From: Aphanomyces cochlioides
Taxonomy: Eukaryota > Oomycota > Saprolegniomycetes > Saprolegniales > Verrucalvaceae
NCBI GenBank assembly: GCA_019828595.1
Contig: JAHQRK010000022.1
Span: 62,001-126,000, forward strand
Length of the DNA stretch: 64,000 nt
Direction of reading: 5' to 3'
Under the pieces are notes generated by a model. That model was not told the DNA's origin. It ran no database searches and saw only the letters and a list, made by a program, of their open reading frames with translations. The position numbers were made by a program, and so were the translations under genes. Numbering within the stretch: the first letter of the stretch is position 1; each line of letters starts with the position of its first letter. This document shows positions 28,683 to 37,951 of this stretch, piece by piece.

Positions 28683-29897
28683 CTAGGCTGAATTGGAAAT
28701 CAATTTGGCTTTTCGTTTTCTTGATTCGCTTCGACGTTGGGACTTCGATTTCTTCGGTGTTTGTAAGCTAACACGGCGAATATGTCGGATAAAACTGACT
28801 CTTGGCATCTGACCCAGGGGGTATACATTTTCATTGTCTTGGATCATACATAGACTTCGGTCTATGCAGCGCTTGTATCGCTTGGCGAGGACCCAGCAAT
28901 GGGATGTTGAATCAGTGACAGAAACAACCAAGAATTCTCCGTCAGGCTCATCCAATATCGCTCTACAGATATCACGAATTGGATCACCCACCGATTGCTT
29001 GAGCAGTTGACGGGAGAATATGGCGTCGTTGTAGTGGAATCCATGTGTGTATGCCAGCTTGAGAAAATCATGCATCTTGGAAGGGGGAATGCCCGCGTCT
29101 TGAGGAACTCCATGGGCCTCTTTGAAACCCGAAATGACTTCTTCGCTGAGCTCAAAATTGGAGACATTCAAATTGGTAGCAACGATTCGGATTGCAGCCG
29201 CAAGACAAGATTTGTCACTGTTGTTGCCAATTTCTAGCCACAGAGGATCCATCGCTCGAAATTCAGCAAGCGTTGGGGCGAGACCAGTGTTCGTGAGGAA
29301 GTGGGCTCCAGCTTGTCGCCATCGTTGGTACATCGCCACGGCTTCTTGACACCCGCTGAGGTCTTTTTCGTCGAACCAGTCTTTGTCGAGTCCATCCGGG
29401 CGTTGAAACTTCCAGTTGACTTGGTATTGAATAGTTGAAATTCGATTTCGCATTGATGCCACTTCGCGGTGGTCATCGATAAACAACACTTCATCGATGT
29501 CATCATCGTCGGTTGGAATTCGCAGAGTGCGTGGGCGGTTGGTTGGGGCATCAGCCGTTGTCGCATTCGTTTGTGGCCTGGCTGGAACAGAAACATCGTC
29601 CAATAGATCCATGAGGGATGGTAGCGGAGATCCATTGTCATTGCCCAAGGGGTCAAATTCGCGGGTGCTCGAGTTCAAAATGGACATATCAGGAGTAAAT
29701 TGGTGTTCTTCAGTTGTAACTGGACTTGAAGGACGAGTGTCGGATGATTGCGTCATAGGTACAGAAATCTCAACTCCATCCACTCCCTCAAGAGTAATCC
29801 CTGGAGACATCGAGCTCCCCACACCTCGTGTAGTTATGGGTCTCGACGTCTGCGCGGGGAGTACGCTATCGGCAGTGAAAATCGTTGAAGCTTCCAT
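28683..29897 (-). CDS. ORF3: chromodomain plus papain-like protease-like protein (family B)
   Basis: The product is 404 aa from the ATG at 29897 (strong context ACAATGG). The frame extends upstream to about 30083 with no ATG and is the same frame as ORF2. In the numbering of the longer 458-codon frame, residues 55-190 are disordered, Ser/Thr/Pro-rich, ending in a DDDD run. Residues 191-248 (VLFIDDHREV, IQYQVNWKFQ, DWFDEKDLSGCQEAVAMY) fit a chromodomain, with F193, W216 and F218 as possible methyl-lysine cage residues. Residues 275-412 contain SDKSCLAAAI (Cys285), SHCWVL (His387) and IQDNEN (Asp408), the Cys-His-Asp order of papain-fold proteases such as OTU or C48 types. The tail is basic (QRRSESRKRKAK), NLS-like. 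Activity and target are unknown. Confidence 0.68.
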   Translation of the reverse strand: MEASTIFTADSVLPAQTSRPITTRGVGSSMSPGITLEGVDGVEISVPMTQSSDTRPSSPVTTEEHQFTPDMSILNSSTREFDPLGNDNGSPLPSLMDLLDDVSVPARPQTNATTADAPTNRPRTLRIPTDDDDIDEVLFIDDHREVASMRNRISTIQYQVNWKFQRPDGLDKDWFDEKDLSGCQEAVAMYQRWRQAGAHFLTNTGLAPTLAEFRAMDPLWLEIGNNSDKSCLAAAIRIVATNLNVSNFELSEEVISGFKEAHGVPQDAGIPPSKMHDFLKLAYTHGFHYNDAIFSRQLLKQSVGDPIRDICRAILDEPDGEFLVVSVTDSTSHCWVLAKRYKRCIDRSLCMIQDNENVYPLGQMPRVSFIRHIRRVSLQTPKKSKSQRRSESRKRKAKLISNSA

Positions 29898-30110
29898 TGT
29901 TGTTGTCTTGGGTAAAATCAAAAGTGAGTCTTGGAGAATTGTTTTGAGATTCTCACTGAACTTATTCTCAGTTGCGACACTTGAGTCAGGCACGATTTGA
30001 TTGGGCAGTGAAATGTTTTGCGCGGATCGTGAGTGATGGTCGCCAGGATTCCCAATCAAAAATTCAGCTGGGATACCAAGTCAAGAATACAGCTGGGGCT
30101 TGTAATCAAA

Positions 30111-33100
30111 TTACTGGTGTTCAACTCGAAAAGACATGGGATATTTTTCGAATAGCTCGTTGTATCCAGCTTGAGAGAAAAGGACTGAGACCGCTTCGAT
30201 GATGTTTCGATAGTCGAAGTCGTCAGGCGAGAGCAAACGAATTGTTCGCCTGATGGAAGCTGTCCAACTGACAAATATAATCTCGTTCCATAGTAAAATC
30301 GGTAGAGGCCTTTTGCCATCGAACTTGGTTGCATTTCTTTGAGTCCATAAGGAGTACGTGATGGAAGCACAAAGGAGGGACCATAATTTGAATAATGCGT
30401 CATGCAGGTGTTTTCCTCGCGTATTGGTCTTGAAGCGACTGATATTCGTGGTGGTTGCCCAATCAAACTTAACACCATAAGCTCTCCATGCTCGCTCTTG
30501 GAACATCCAAACTTGATGTACATGATGACATGTATGGAAGGCATGATGAAAAGTCTCAACATCCGAGCAATCTTCATAGACACAACAAATAGCGTCAGGG
30601 TTTTGGATCTGCATATAGGAAAACCTCGAGTTGACGGGTAACATCTTCATGTGCAATCGAAACCATACATCGCCTTGAACAGGTGGAGGTAGATTACACA
30701 CAGTACGAATGAGACGGATATACTTTGCTATGTCTTTGTCAGTTCTTGTCGTAGTCTTCATAGGATGTATAGCTTCAGTCTGGGGGGCGTGGTAAGCTAA
30801 ATGCACCACGTTTTTCTTGGGCCACGACTCGAAAGGTAAATCAGCATCCTTGATTCTGGCTGTAAACGGATGTTGACAAGTCGGGACATTAGGCAGTGGC
30901 GACCCTTGCCGAATGTCAAACGATCGAACAACTTTGTCGAAGATTCGTGTGAGTTGATTGTAAATGTCGGTTGTGCGGGGCAATGTGGCAAAGTCCATGA
31001 CTCCGTCCTGGTTTAGACAAACTTGGGCAGCTGGATTGTTCGACGACATTCGGTTCACGAACATGGTCTCTGTTGGCCAAGCGCCATGTGGGGTCAGGAA
31101 ATCCTTCAGGCATCTGAGACCATTTTTGGCCCCGTGGCGGCACCAGAGACGCATGTCTTCATCTTTCACGACATTTGCTAACATCTTAGCAGAGCCGAAG
31201 TGCATTGCGTCGTAGGCTGTGAGCCATACCGGGAGGTTCAGTACCGTGTCGAGATTTGGAGGCACGCCGATTCGCTTACTCATGTCTGTGGCTGACCAAT
31301 GTTTCCAAGTATCAAGCCACAGTGGATGGAGCTCGCGAAGCAAAAGCCACTTGGAGCTTGCATTTGGGTAGTATGAAAGAAAATCGAATGGGTGACTGTC
31401 TCGGAATAACTGATGTATTGTGCGGCTAAATTGTCGCTGTACAAGTTTCTTCCACACCAGGATTTCACCAGGAGAATCGGCAGACATAAAGAGCTGTAAA
31501 CGAAGAAGGCGTTGTGTTCGCAGCCTCGATGCAATGTGGGGGATTCCCAGGCCTAAAGGCTTGTCGTACTGCCACCTTCTATGGATTGAGGGACGGTAAC
31601 TCTCATCGAGCTGGGTCTTGCGGCAAAGTATGAACTTGTTTAACATTTGTTGCCACGTAACGACCATAGCAGGAGGCACAGGTACAACGGCTGTTACATG
31701 CCACAACATAGATAGCAACATCGTGGAGGCAATAAGCTTTCGGCCCTGCAATGTCCTTGCTCGTTTACCCCATAGTTGAAAGGACGAGATGAATTTGTCG
31801 TTGAGTTTTTGAAGTTGGGAGTCAGCCGAAAGTCGATGGCCAAAGAGAATACCAAGATATTTCGTACACTGACCAGTTGGTACGATATTGAGCAAACCAT
31901 CTGCTTCGATGTCTTCTTGATCGAGATGGTCGTTGAGAACCAAGGTCATGCACTTGGAACGATTCAGACGGGCCCCTGAAGCCGTGCAAAACTCTTCCAC
32001 AATTGCCATTTGCTCCACAGCAGATTGCAGCGAGTTTGATAACAACGTCGAGTCGTCGGCAAAGAATATACTCGTAATAACTGAGTCGTGGGGGAGAGCG
32101 ATTCCAAGATGTGGGGACGCTCGGAGCATCTCACCAAGAGGTTCTAGGTATAGGACGAACAGTAGGCATGATAAAGGACAGCCTTGTTTGACGCCTCGGG
32201 TAGGTCGGATCTTAGGGCCAAGCTCGCCATTGAAGATGATCTGGACCAAAGGTGAGTCGTACAAAAGAGCTACCCACGCAATGAAACCATCACCAGTGTT
32301 GACTTCTCTCAGCACATCAAGCATAAATTCTCGATCCACCATGTCGTACGCTTTCGAAAAGTCAAGGAATGTTGCATAGTAGTCGTGATCTTCGTTGGTG
32401 CAAAACGTTTGCAAAGTTTGCACAAGCAGGACGTGGTCATGCAGCCGTCGTCCTGGGACAAAGCCAGCTTGACTTGGGTGAATGAGATGAGGAGCTACTG
32501 TAGCCAGGCGATAAGCGAGGGCACGGGATAGTATCTTCACCTCCACTGACAAGAGTGCAATAGGTCGGTAGTTTCCAGGATCGCCTCGATCACCAGCTTT
32601 GAAGAGCAGAGCCACAGCACTACGCCTTTGTTGAAGGAGTAGTTTACCGTGGTGGTGAAGTTGGTAGTTGAAGACCCTGACCAGGATTTCGGAGAAAGCC
32701 TCGGGTGCTACTTGGAAGAAGGCCGCTGGCCATCCATCAGGACCAGGAGACTTGTTTGGACTCATTGTCTTGAGAGCACTACACAGCTCGGCTGCTGTGA
32801 TAGGTCTGTCTAGCTCCTCGCGTTGCTCATCATTGAGTTTGCGGGAGATAAACCGTATGACAGCCCTCCGCCTCGCCCGGTTTAGCCGAGGTTGTTCGCC
32901 ACGAGTGGTAGTCATTATTGCCTTCCAATGGGCAGTGAATCTCTCTTTGATAGTGGTAGGATCAGACACGGGAATGCCATCGACGTTGACCGTCGTGATA
33001 GGAACCTTGAGTCCTTGTGGCCTTCGAAAGAAGTGGCTCGTACCGCGTTCGTTGATATTTGCATGAAAATCGAATTGCTGATCCATGCGGTATTGGCGAT

Positions 33101-34226
33101 ATTCGATTCTTGCGTTTTCCAGCGCCAACCGAGTAGCATCAACGGCAGCCTCGTCGAGCAAGCCAGCTTCGTATGATCGTTGTGCAGATATATGTCTCAG
33201 TTTTAGGCTTTTGAGCTCGTGTTGCATGGATTGGAGGTGGTGGCGATGACATTGTTGTAAACGTCGTTTGATTCGCTTAAGCCACCCATACCAGACGGCT
33301 CCCATGTTTGTCGATTCGTCCGCACGCATCTCAGAGAGGAGGTGTGATGCCTCTTCTCGTATGGCTTTGATGACGAGCGGGTCTTTGAGTAGCTCTCTCG
33401 GCAGCCTCCAGTAGCCACGGGTCGTGGGTGTATGACTTGTAGAGAGAACGACAGTGTGCTCCAAGTGATCTCCGGCAAAGCTGTTAGTGGCATATTTTGA
33501 GCTTTGGTAGGATTGGGCAACTAAATCTTGGTCAATGAACCAGTAGTCCAGACGATTGCTTCGTCCTGGACCGCTTGCCAGTCTTTCGTGAGGGTGGTGT
33601 AGGCGCCACGCGTCGATGACTCCTAGTTGTGACAGCCAGGCAAGACATTCGACTTTTCCAAAGGTGTGATCTTGCCGTGGTTTGGAAGCATCGAGGTGTT
33701 CGTTGACAGGAAGGTTAAAATCTCCCCCAACCAGGTGTACACTGTTAGCTTCAAAAGCGCGAGGGAGACTGTCAAAGAAACTAGCCCGATGTTGAGGGGT
33801 AACTGGCGCGTAAATGTTGTGGATGTAGACTGGGGTTTCATCCCAGTACGTTTTGATCACAATATAACGGCCAGGGATATCGTGTTGTGATAAGTGCACC
33901 AGGCTTGAGAATCCAGGCATCGATTCGTGAAAGTATGATGCAACGCCACATCGACGGTTGTTCAAATTGTCCGTGCGGGTTGTTCGTAAGTCGTTGGTAA
34001 AAAGTTTGTACTTGCTAACACCCACTTCGTTGTCGAGGTGAGTGTGGAAAGTGTCAAGATGTTTTGCGTTGTTGAGTTTCGTTTCTTGAAAGAGAACAGC
34101 TTGTGTCGGTTTCCGAAGACGCCGTGCAACAAGATGTCCGTTTTCTTTCAGCCCATTGAGGTTGCTCGTCGTCACTTCAAGTATGGGGAGCTTGACAAAA
34201 TGACCAGCCGCGACCACTTTAGCCAC
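30111..34226 (-). CDS. ORF2 polyprotein: APE endonuclease and reverse transcriptase (family B, 1371 aa)
   Basis: The APE domain covers about residues 15-260: SNLNGL, QETK (Glu48), GGDFNLP (Asp169, Asn171), NRLDY (Asp227), AGDH (Asp253, His254). The RT covers about 480-790: NKSPGPDGWPAAFF, FKAGDRGDPGNYRPIAL, FLDFSKAYDMVD (Asp622), GVKQGCPLSC, FADD at 722-725, LGILFGHRL. The Cys/His motif lies at 1214-1233 (CCVYEDC, HHAFHTC). The first codon of the frame is GTG, overlapping the ORF1 stop (CGTGGCTAA); no ATG lies between an upstream TAG and the catalytic domain. Translation therefore needs frameshifting, reinitiation or a near-cognate start. The frame ends in TAA, followed nine codons later by TGA, then runs open into ORF3. 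Confidence 0.92.
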   Translation of the reverse strand: MAKVVAAGHFVKLPILEVTTSNLNGLKENGHLVARRLRKPTQAVLFQETKLNNAKHLDTFHTHLDNEVGVSKYKLFTNDLRTTRTDNLNNRRCGVASYFHESMPGFSSLVHLSQHDIPGRYIVIKTYWDETPVYIHNIYAPVTPQHRASFFDSLPRAFEANSVHLVGGDFNLPVNEHLDASKPRQDHTFGKVECLAWLSQLGVIDAWRLHHPHERLASGPGRSNRLDYWFIDQDLVAQSYQSSKYATNSFAGDHLEHTVVLSTSHTPTTRGYWRLPRELLKDPLVIKAIREEASHLLSEMRADESTNMGAVWYGWLKRIKRRLQQCHRHHLQSMQHELKSLKLRHISAQRSYEAGLLDEAAVDATRLALENARIEYRQYRMDQQFDFHANINERGTSHFFRRPQGLKVPITTVNVDGIPVSDPTTIKERFTAHWKAIMTTTRGEQPRLNRARRRAVIRFISRKLNDEQREELDRPITAAELCSALKTMSPNKSPGPDGWPAAFFQVAPEAFSEILVRVFNYQLHHHGKLLLQQRRSAVALLFKAGDRGDPGNYRPIALLSVEVKILSRALAYRLATVAPHLIHPSQAGFVPGRRLHDHVLLVQTLQTFCTNEDHDYYATFLDFSKAYDMVDREFMLDVLREVNTGDGFIAWVALLYDSPLVQIIFNGELGPKIRPTRGVKQGCPLSCLLFVLYLEPLGEMLRASPHLGIALPHDSVITSIFFADDSTLLSNSLQSAVEQMAIVEEFCTASGARLNRSKCMTLVLNDHLDQEDIEADGLLNIVPTGQCTKYLGILFGHRLSADSQLQKLNDKFISSFQLWGKRARTLQGRKLIASTMLLSMLWHVTAVVPVPPAMVVTWQQMLNKFILCRKTQLDESYRPSIHRRWQYDKPLGLGIPHIASRLRTQRLLRLQLFMSADSPGEILVWKKLVQRQFSRTIHQLFRDSHPFDFLSYYPNASSKWLLLRELHPLWLDTWKHWSATDMSKRIGVPPNLDTVLNLPVWLTAYDAMHFGSAKMLANVVKDEDMRLWCRHGAKNGLRCLKDFLTPHGAWPTETMFVNRMSSNNPAAQVCLNQDGVMDFATLPRTTDIYNQLTRIFDKVVRSFDIRQGSPLPNVPTCQHPFTARIKDADLPFESWPKKNVVHLAYHAPQTEAIHPMKTTTRTDKDIAKYIRLIRTVCNLPPPVQGDVWFRLHMKMLPVNSRFSYMQIQNPDAICCVYEDCSDVETFHHAFHTCHHVHQVWMFQERAWRAYGVKFDWATTTNISRFKTNTRGKHLHDALFKLWSLLCASITYSLWTQRNATKFDGKRPLPILLWNEIIFVSWTASIRRTIRLLSPDDFDYRNIIEAVSVLFSQAGYNELFEKYPMSFRVEHQ

Positions 34227-34230
34227 GGGA
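34192..34230 (-). promoter_or_regulatory. ORF1/ORF2 overlap, candidate recoding or reinitiation site
   Basis: ORF1 ends CGT-GGC-TAA, and ORF2 is read one base later as GTG-GCT-AAA. Family A has the same CGTGGCTAA at the same place (23207-23215) but with an ATG 33-38 bp upstream. The conservation of the overlap and the absence of an ATG in family B point to translational coupling; the mechanism is not determined. Confidence 0.45.
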
Positions 34231-36684
34231 AGCGATCGTTGTGAGATCCGCTAGGTCGCCGTGAATTAAAGTAGGTTCGCTTGGGTGAAACATGACTTGA
34301 TTGTGGAGAGTGATATCCAAATCGTTGCTTTCGTGTAGTTGAAGGATTTTTGTCATGATGTGACACATCGATTCTCCGTCGCCAGTGTACATGAATTCCA
34401 TTCTGTTCCATATGTGGAGGCCAAGGTCGGTGTACATCAGGAGTGACATGAGCGTTTCGGAGGATAGACTGCGTTTACCAAGGCGAGAGGGTAACGCTGT
34501 CACTGGACTTTTTGTTGAGGCCAAAATTGCCGCATCGCTATTGAAATATAGTGGAGCATGAACTGCCATCAATACTTCTGCAATGGCCAGCACTTCTTCG
34601 ACTTCAACTCTGTTGAGGACGATGTCATCATCGGTGATGATTGCCTCGATGAGTGGGAGGTTGTTGACCATCTTCTGGTCACTGAACACCGAGATCACGT
34701 GGTCGTGAGTGATTGGAGTGCCGAATGTTGCCTCGTAGAGCTGACCAAAAGATTTTGTGCCACCACCAGACGCTCTTAGCCAACGATTAAGCAGTCGAAG
34801 ACGAACAAAGTATTCGAAGCTGTCACGATTGGAGACAAAAATTTGGTGCAGTTGCAGTCCAAATTCGATTGGCGCACGTTCTAGATGGATGCAGATCGTG
34901 TCAACACGCCCGTCCGTAATCAATTTCAATAAGTTGAAGGAATCGTGCGCTAACGCTTCCTTAACTTGGGCCGGGATATGTTGTGGTGCGTTTTGAGCCT
35001 TGGTGTCAAGGTCGTTGAGCTCGGCAAGTATGGCATCGAGAGACTTCTCAAACCTTTGGATTGAGCCCTCGTGGGGTTTGATCCCGCTAATGAACTCTTC
35101 AGCGGCAACGTGCACCTTGTCACCAGATTTGAGTGTCAGCTTTGGAACAATTACTTTGACAGTGGTGTTGCCAACTGTCGTTTCGTGTTCCTCGGGCTCA
35201 ACATTAGCGCGTTCGTCCAGAGCCGCAAACATGTTCGGGGAGATCCAAGGACGATCAGGAGCTGGGATTGAGCCAGCGGAGATTGGGGTTTTCTTTCTTT
35301 TGCCTGTAGTTTGAACTTCAGTCCATTCCTTGTTGCTGTCTCGGGTCGTTTTCTGCCGTTTGGCAGTGGATGTCGAGACAGCGGCGTCTCCCCGTGGGCG
35401 GTGAGGGGTTGCGTGAAGTCCATGTTGGGTGGCGATTACATCGAGGTCAAGGCGCGCGAGCTTCTTGTCACGGTAAAACCATCCTTGACCAAACACGCGG
35501 AGGCACCGACCCTTGAAAATGAATTCTTCAATTGATCGACCGTCATTGTGCATAGATTCGGGTATAGCTGTCCCTTCAAAATACAAGCGATAACGAGAGC
35601 TAGCCAAGCCAGTCGTCGAGGAAACTGTGGAGTATGAGCCCCACAAAAAGCGCGGCTCAAGCTTTGACATGATGCTGAACATGAGACGTTCTTCATCCTG
35701 TCCTTGGAGACCAGATGGGATATCGATGAAATATCCATCAAGTATATGGGGCTCTGTCATGACAAATCTCTGAGAGCTGCCATCCTTTGCCACTTGGATC
35801 TTGAGAGAGACTCCACGCAGCTTTTTAAGAGCATCTTCAGAGGCTATGCCCCACTTGAGAAGACGATTGGAGACATCTTTCTCGCACTTGATGACATCGA
35901 CAAATGCATCGTCCAAATCAAGCGCTTGGTTGTCAAACAATAGAGATGTCATTGCCTTGGAGATGTCGATGTATTTGGTGTATTGGCCAGTGGACATTTG
36001 TAGCCAGCCAACAACATCTCTGGGGGAATGTTTTTGGATGGGCAAAGTGTCGTCAAACGTGAGAGATCCTGTCGCGCGTTTTTGCAACAAGGACGCCAGC
36101 TCGGCCATAGTTGGTCGATAATGGCCGACGTCACTGTTCCGCTGAGCCTTGGCAGATTTAGCTCTCTGCTTGGCTTGGAATTCCCACACGCATTCGTTTG
36201 GCTTTTTGGTCGAGGTGTTCGACTCGGGTGGTATTGGCACGGAGCGTGTTGTAGCAGGAGGCGAGGCATCGATTTGAGCTTCAGGCTCCATTTCCACATC
36301 AACATTGGTGTCGCGAATCGATTGGTCTTCAGAGCGCGGCTCCAGCTCAGTGGCTTGAGTAATCGGTGGGGTATGTGGTTGGTTGTTGTTGGAGATATCC
36401 TCTATGTCTTCATCAGGCATCGGAGAAACATTATCCTTGTTGACAGTTTTGTCGCTGGTACGAGCGCTTGGTAATGGCACGCGACCACCGAGTGTAGCAA
36501 GACGTATGGGCGGTTGAGCAGCAGGCGGAGTTTTGTCGATGATTGAGTCAGGTTCATCGTCATCATCATCGTCAACAATCACCTCCATGATACTAGAAGC
36601 GTCCGAGGTATTGCGAAAGGGAGAGGCAGAAAAAGCTGAGGGCTTGTGTGCATGAGCACGGCTGGAAGAGCGGGTAGTCGCCAT
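34219..36684 (-). CDS. ORF1 protein of family B retrotransposon (821 aa)
   Basis: The protein sequence is the same as that at 194-2659, including the acidic N-terminus and conserved core. One synonymous base differs near 35754. In this copy the downstream ORF2 and ORF3 are also complete, so it is the reference ORF1 for the family. Confidence 0.87.
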   Translation of the reverse strand: MATTRSSSRAHAHKPSAFSASPFRNTSDASSIMEVIVDDDDDDEPDSIIDKTPPAAQPPIRLATLGGRVPLPSARTSDKTVNKDNVSPMPDEDIEDISNNNQPHTPPITQATELEPRSEDQSIRDTNVDVEMEPEAQIDASPPATTRSVPIPPESNTSTKKPNECVWEFQAKQRAKSAKAQRNSDVGHYRPTMAELASLLQKRATGSLTFDDTLPIQKHSPRDVVGWLQMSTGQYTKYIDISKAMTSLLFDNQALDLDDAFVDVIKCEKDVSNRLLKWGIASEDALKKLRGVSLKIQVAKDGSSQRFVMTEPHILDGYFIDIPSGLQGQDEERLMFSIMSKLEPRFLWGSYSTVSSTTGLASSRYRLYFEGTAIPESMHNDGRSIEEFIFKGRCLRVFGQGWFYRDKKLARLDLDVIATQHGLHATPHRPRGDAAVSTSTAKRQKTTRDSNKEWTEVQTTGKRKKTPISAGSIPAPDRPWISPNMFAALDERANVEPEEHETTVGNTTVKVIVPKLTLKSGDKVHVAAEEFISGIKPHEGSIQRFEKSLDAILAELNDLDTKAQNAPQHIPAQVKEALAHDSFNLLKLITDGRVDTICIHLERAPIEFGLQLHQIFVSNRDSFEYFVRLRLLNRWLRASGGGTKSFGQLYEATFGTPITHDHVISVFSDQKMVNNLPLIEAIITDDDIVLNRVEVEEVLAIAEVLMAVHAPLYFNSDAAILASTKSPVTALPSRLGKRSLSSETLMSLLMYTDLGLHIWNRMEFMYTGDGESMCHIMTKILQLHESNDLDITLHNQVMFHPSEPTLIHGDLADLTTIASRG

Positions 36685-36735
36685 GTTGTCAGTTTTGGAC
36701 AGTGGTACTGCGGGGTAGCTGGCAAATTGGAAACT
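36685..36735 (-). promoter_or_regulatory. 51-nt 5' leader with terminus shared by both families
   Basis: The outer 35 nt (36735-36701) begin AGTTTCCAATTTGCC in element sense and are identical in family A (26252-26218). About 10 variable nt follow, then CTGACAAC before the ATG. The leader also forms positions -1 to -51 of the adjacent divergent tRNA gene. It carries a box-A-like TGGCAAATTGG at 36720-36730 on the tRNA strand. It may act as leader, promoter element or both. Confidence 0.5.
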
Positions 36736-36783
<48 letters not shown>

Positions 36784-36808
36784 ACTGGTTCGATCCCGGT
36801 TCGTGGCA
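36736..36808 (+). tRNA. tRNA-Phe (GAA)
   Basis: Intact copy rebuilt at the 5' side of the full-length family B element; divergent from ORF1. Confidence 0.98.
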
Positions 36809-37859
36809 TTGTTTTCACCACCACGCCTGCTTTTTCATTCACAACATCGCACCCTTCTTTTACACCACGGAGCGCACTTACACGCGCACACACTAACACA
36901 TTGGACTTGTCCATTTCATTCACAACTCACACACCAACATAACCATGGACTGCACCTTTTACACTGCCATTCAAATTGCAAAGACAAAACACAGCATCCA
37001 CGCACAGAATGCGATGCCATACATTCCTCCAAAGTCTCACGCCCAAGCTTGTCTCGCTCCTCTCTCAACGATCGAATGAAGCACAACTCATTCTCATGTC
37101 TTACTCTCGACAGCACACACAACCAAAATGGCGTCTAAGCAAGACGTTGATGTTTTCAGCGACAATACACATTACAAGGCGATGGCTTCCTTCAGGACAG
37201 CACACACTTAACAATCATACGCGGAGGAGTTCCATCATGTAGAGGCCATGCATCATATGCTGGACGTCGTATCGTGTTCTCTTCAAAGAGCTATGAATAG
37301 AAAGAACGACCCATCCAATGCATGTGAAAGTTGCACGTAATGTGGAGCAAGCATACGTTGTCCACACTGATTCAAGTTCGACGAGGAGAATACTCTATGC
37401 TCCAAAAAGTGCTCTTTTGACGACTTCTCGAGGCGAGGGACAATGACCCTCGATTTCTGTCAATATTCCGATCTCATTCGAATCCCTCCTGTGGATAGTT
37501 CTTTCAACCACACATCGTTTGCTTTCTGAGCTAAAAGACTCTAGATATTACTGTAGGATGAGTTTTTATGTCATTGCTTTAAAGTATATGTCATAGCATG
37601 GGAATCGCCAGAAGAAAGGACCATGACGTGGTTAGCGAAGCATGGGCAGACGAGTGTATTCCCTGTGATGTGGAAATGAAACGGGATACTTTGTAGTATG
37701 GGATGTCAGTTAGTTGACAATGGTGTGTTTGAGTGTGCGTGTTGTTGCATAAGCTGAAGGAGGTAGTGTTCAGGGTGTATGGGAGGTGTTGTCAGGTGTG
37801 TGTATGTGTGTGGAAGAGGACGTGCGAGTGTGTGTGCATGGTCCTATGGAAGCATATAC
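36736..37859 (+). repeat. tRNA-Phe array block 5 (one unit)
   Basis: A single unit between two family B elements. Its spacer has A instead of C at 37534, the one spacer difference I noticed in the window. It ends at stub 37860-37873. Confidence 0.96.
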
Positions 37860-37951
37860 GCCGCGATAGCTCAATGTCAATGGGGAGTCTATTTGTAGTT
37901 AATGTAAACTACAAACTAATATTGCCCGAAGGCTCATCCCATTTCCAACTG

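Larger units (their letters stand above)
28605..36735 (-). mobile_element. Full-length family B tRNA-targeted non-LTR retrotransposon
   Basis: The element is 8131 bp with ORF1, ORF2 and ORF3 all open. The left stub is 28591-28604, and the right duplication is nt 1-14 of the tRNA at 36736. The leader is 51 nt and the 3' UTR 78 nt, with no poly(A) tail. It shares about 35 terminal 5' nt and the 3' fold with family A but differs through most of the coding sequence and carries the extra ORF3. This is the only complete, uninterrupted family B copy in the window. Confidence 0.95.
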
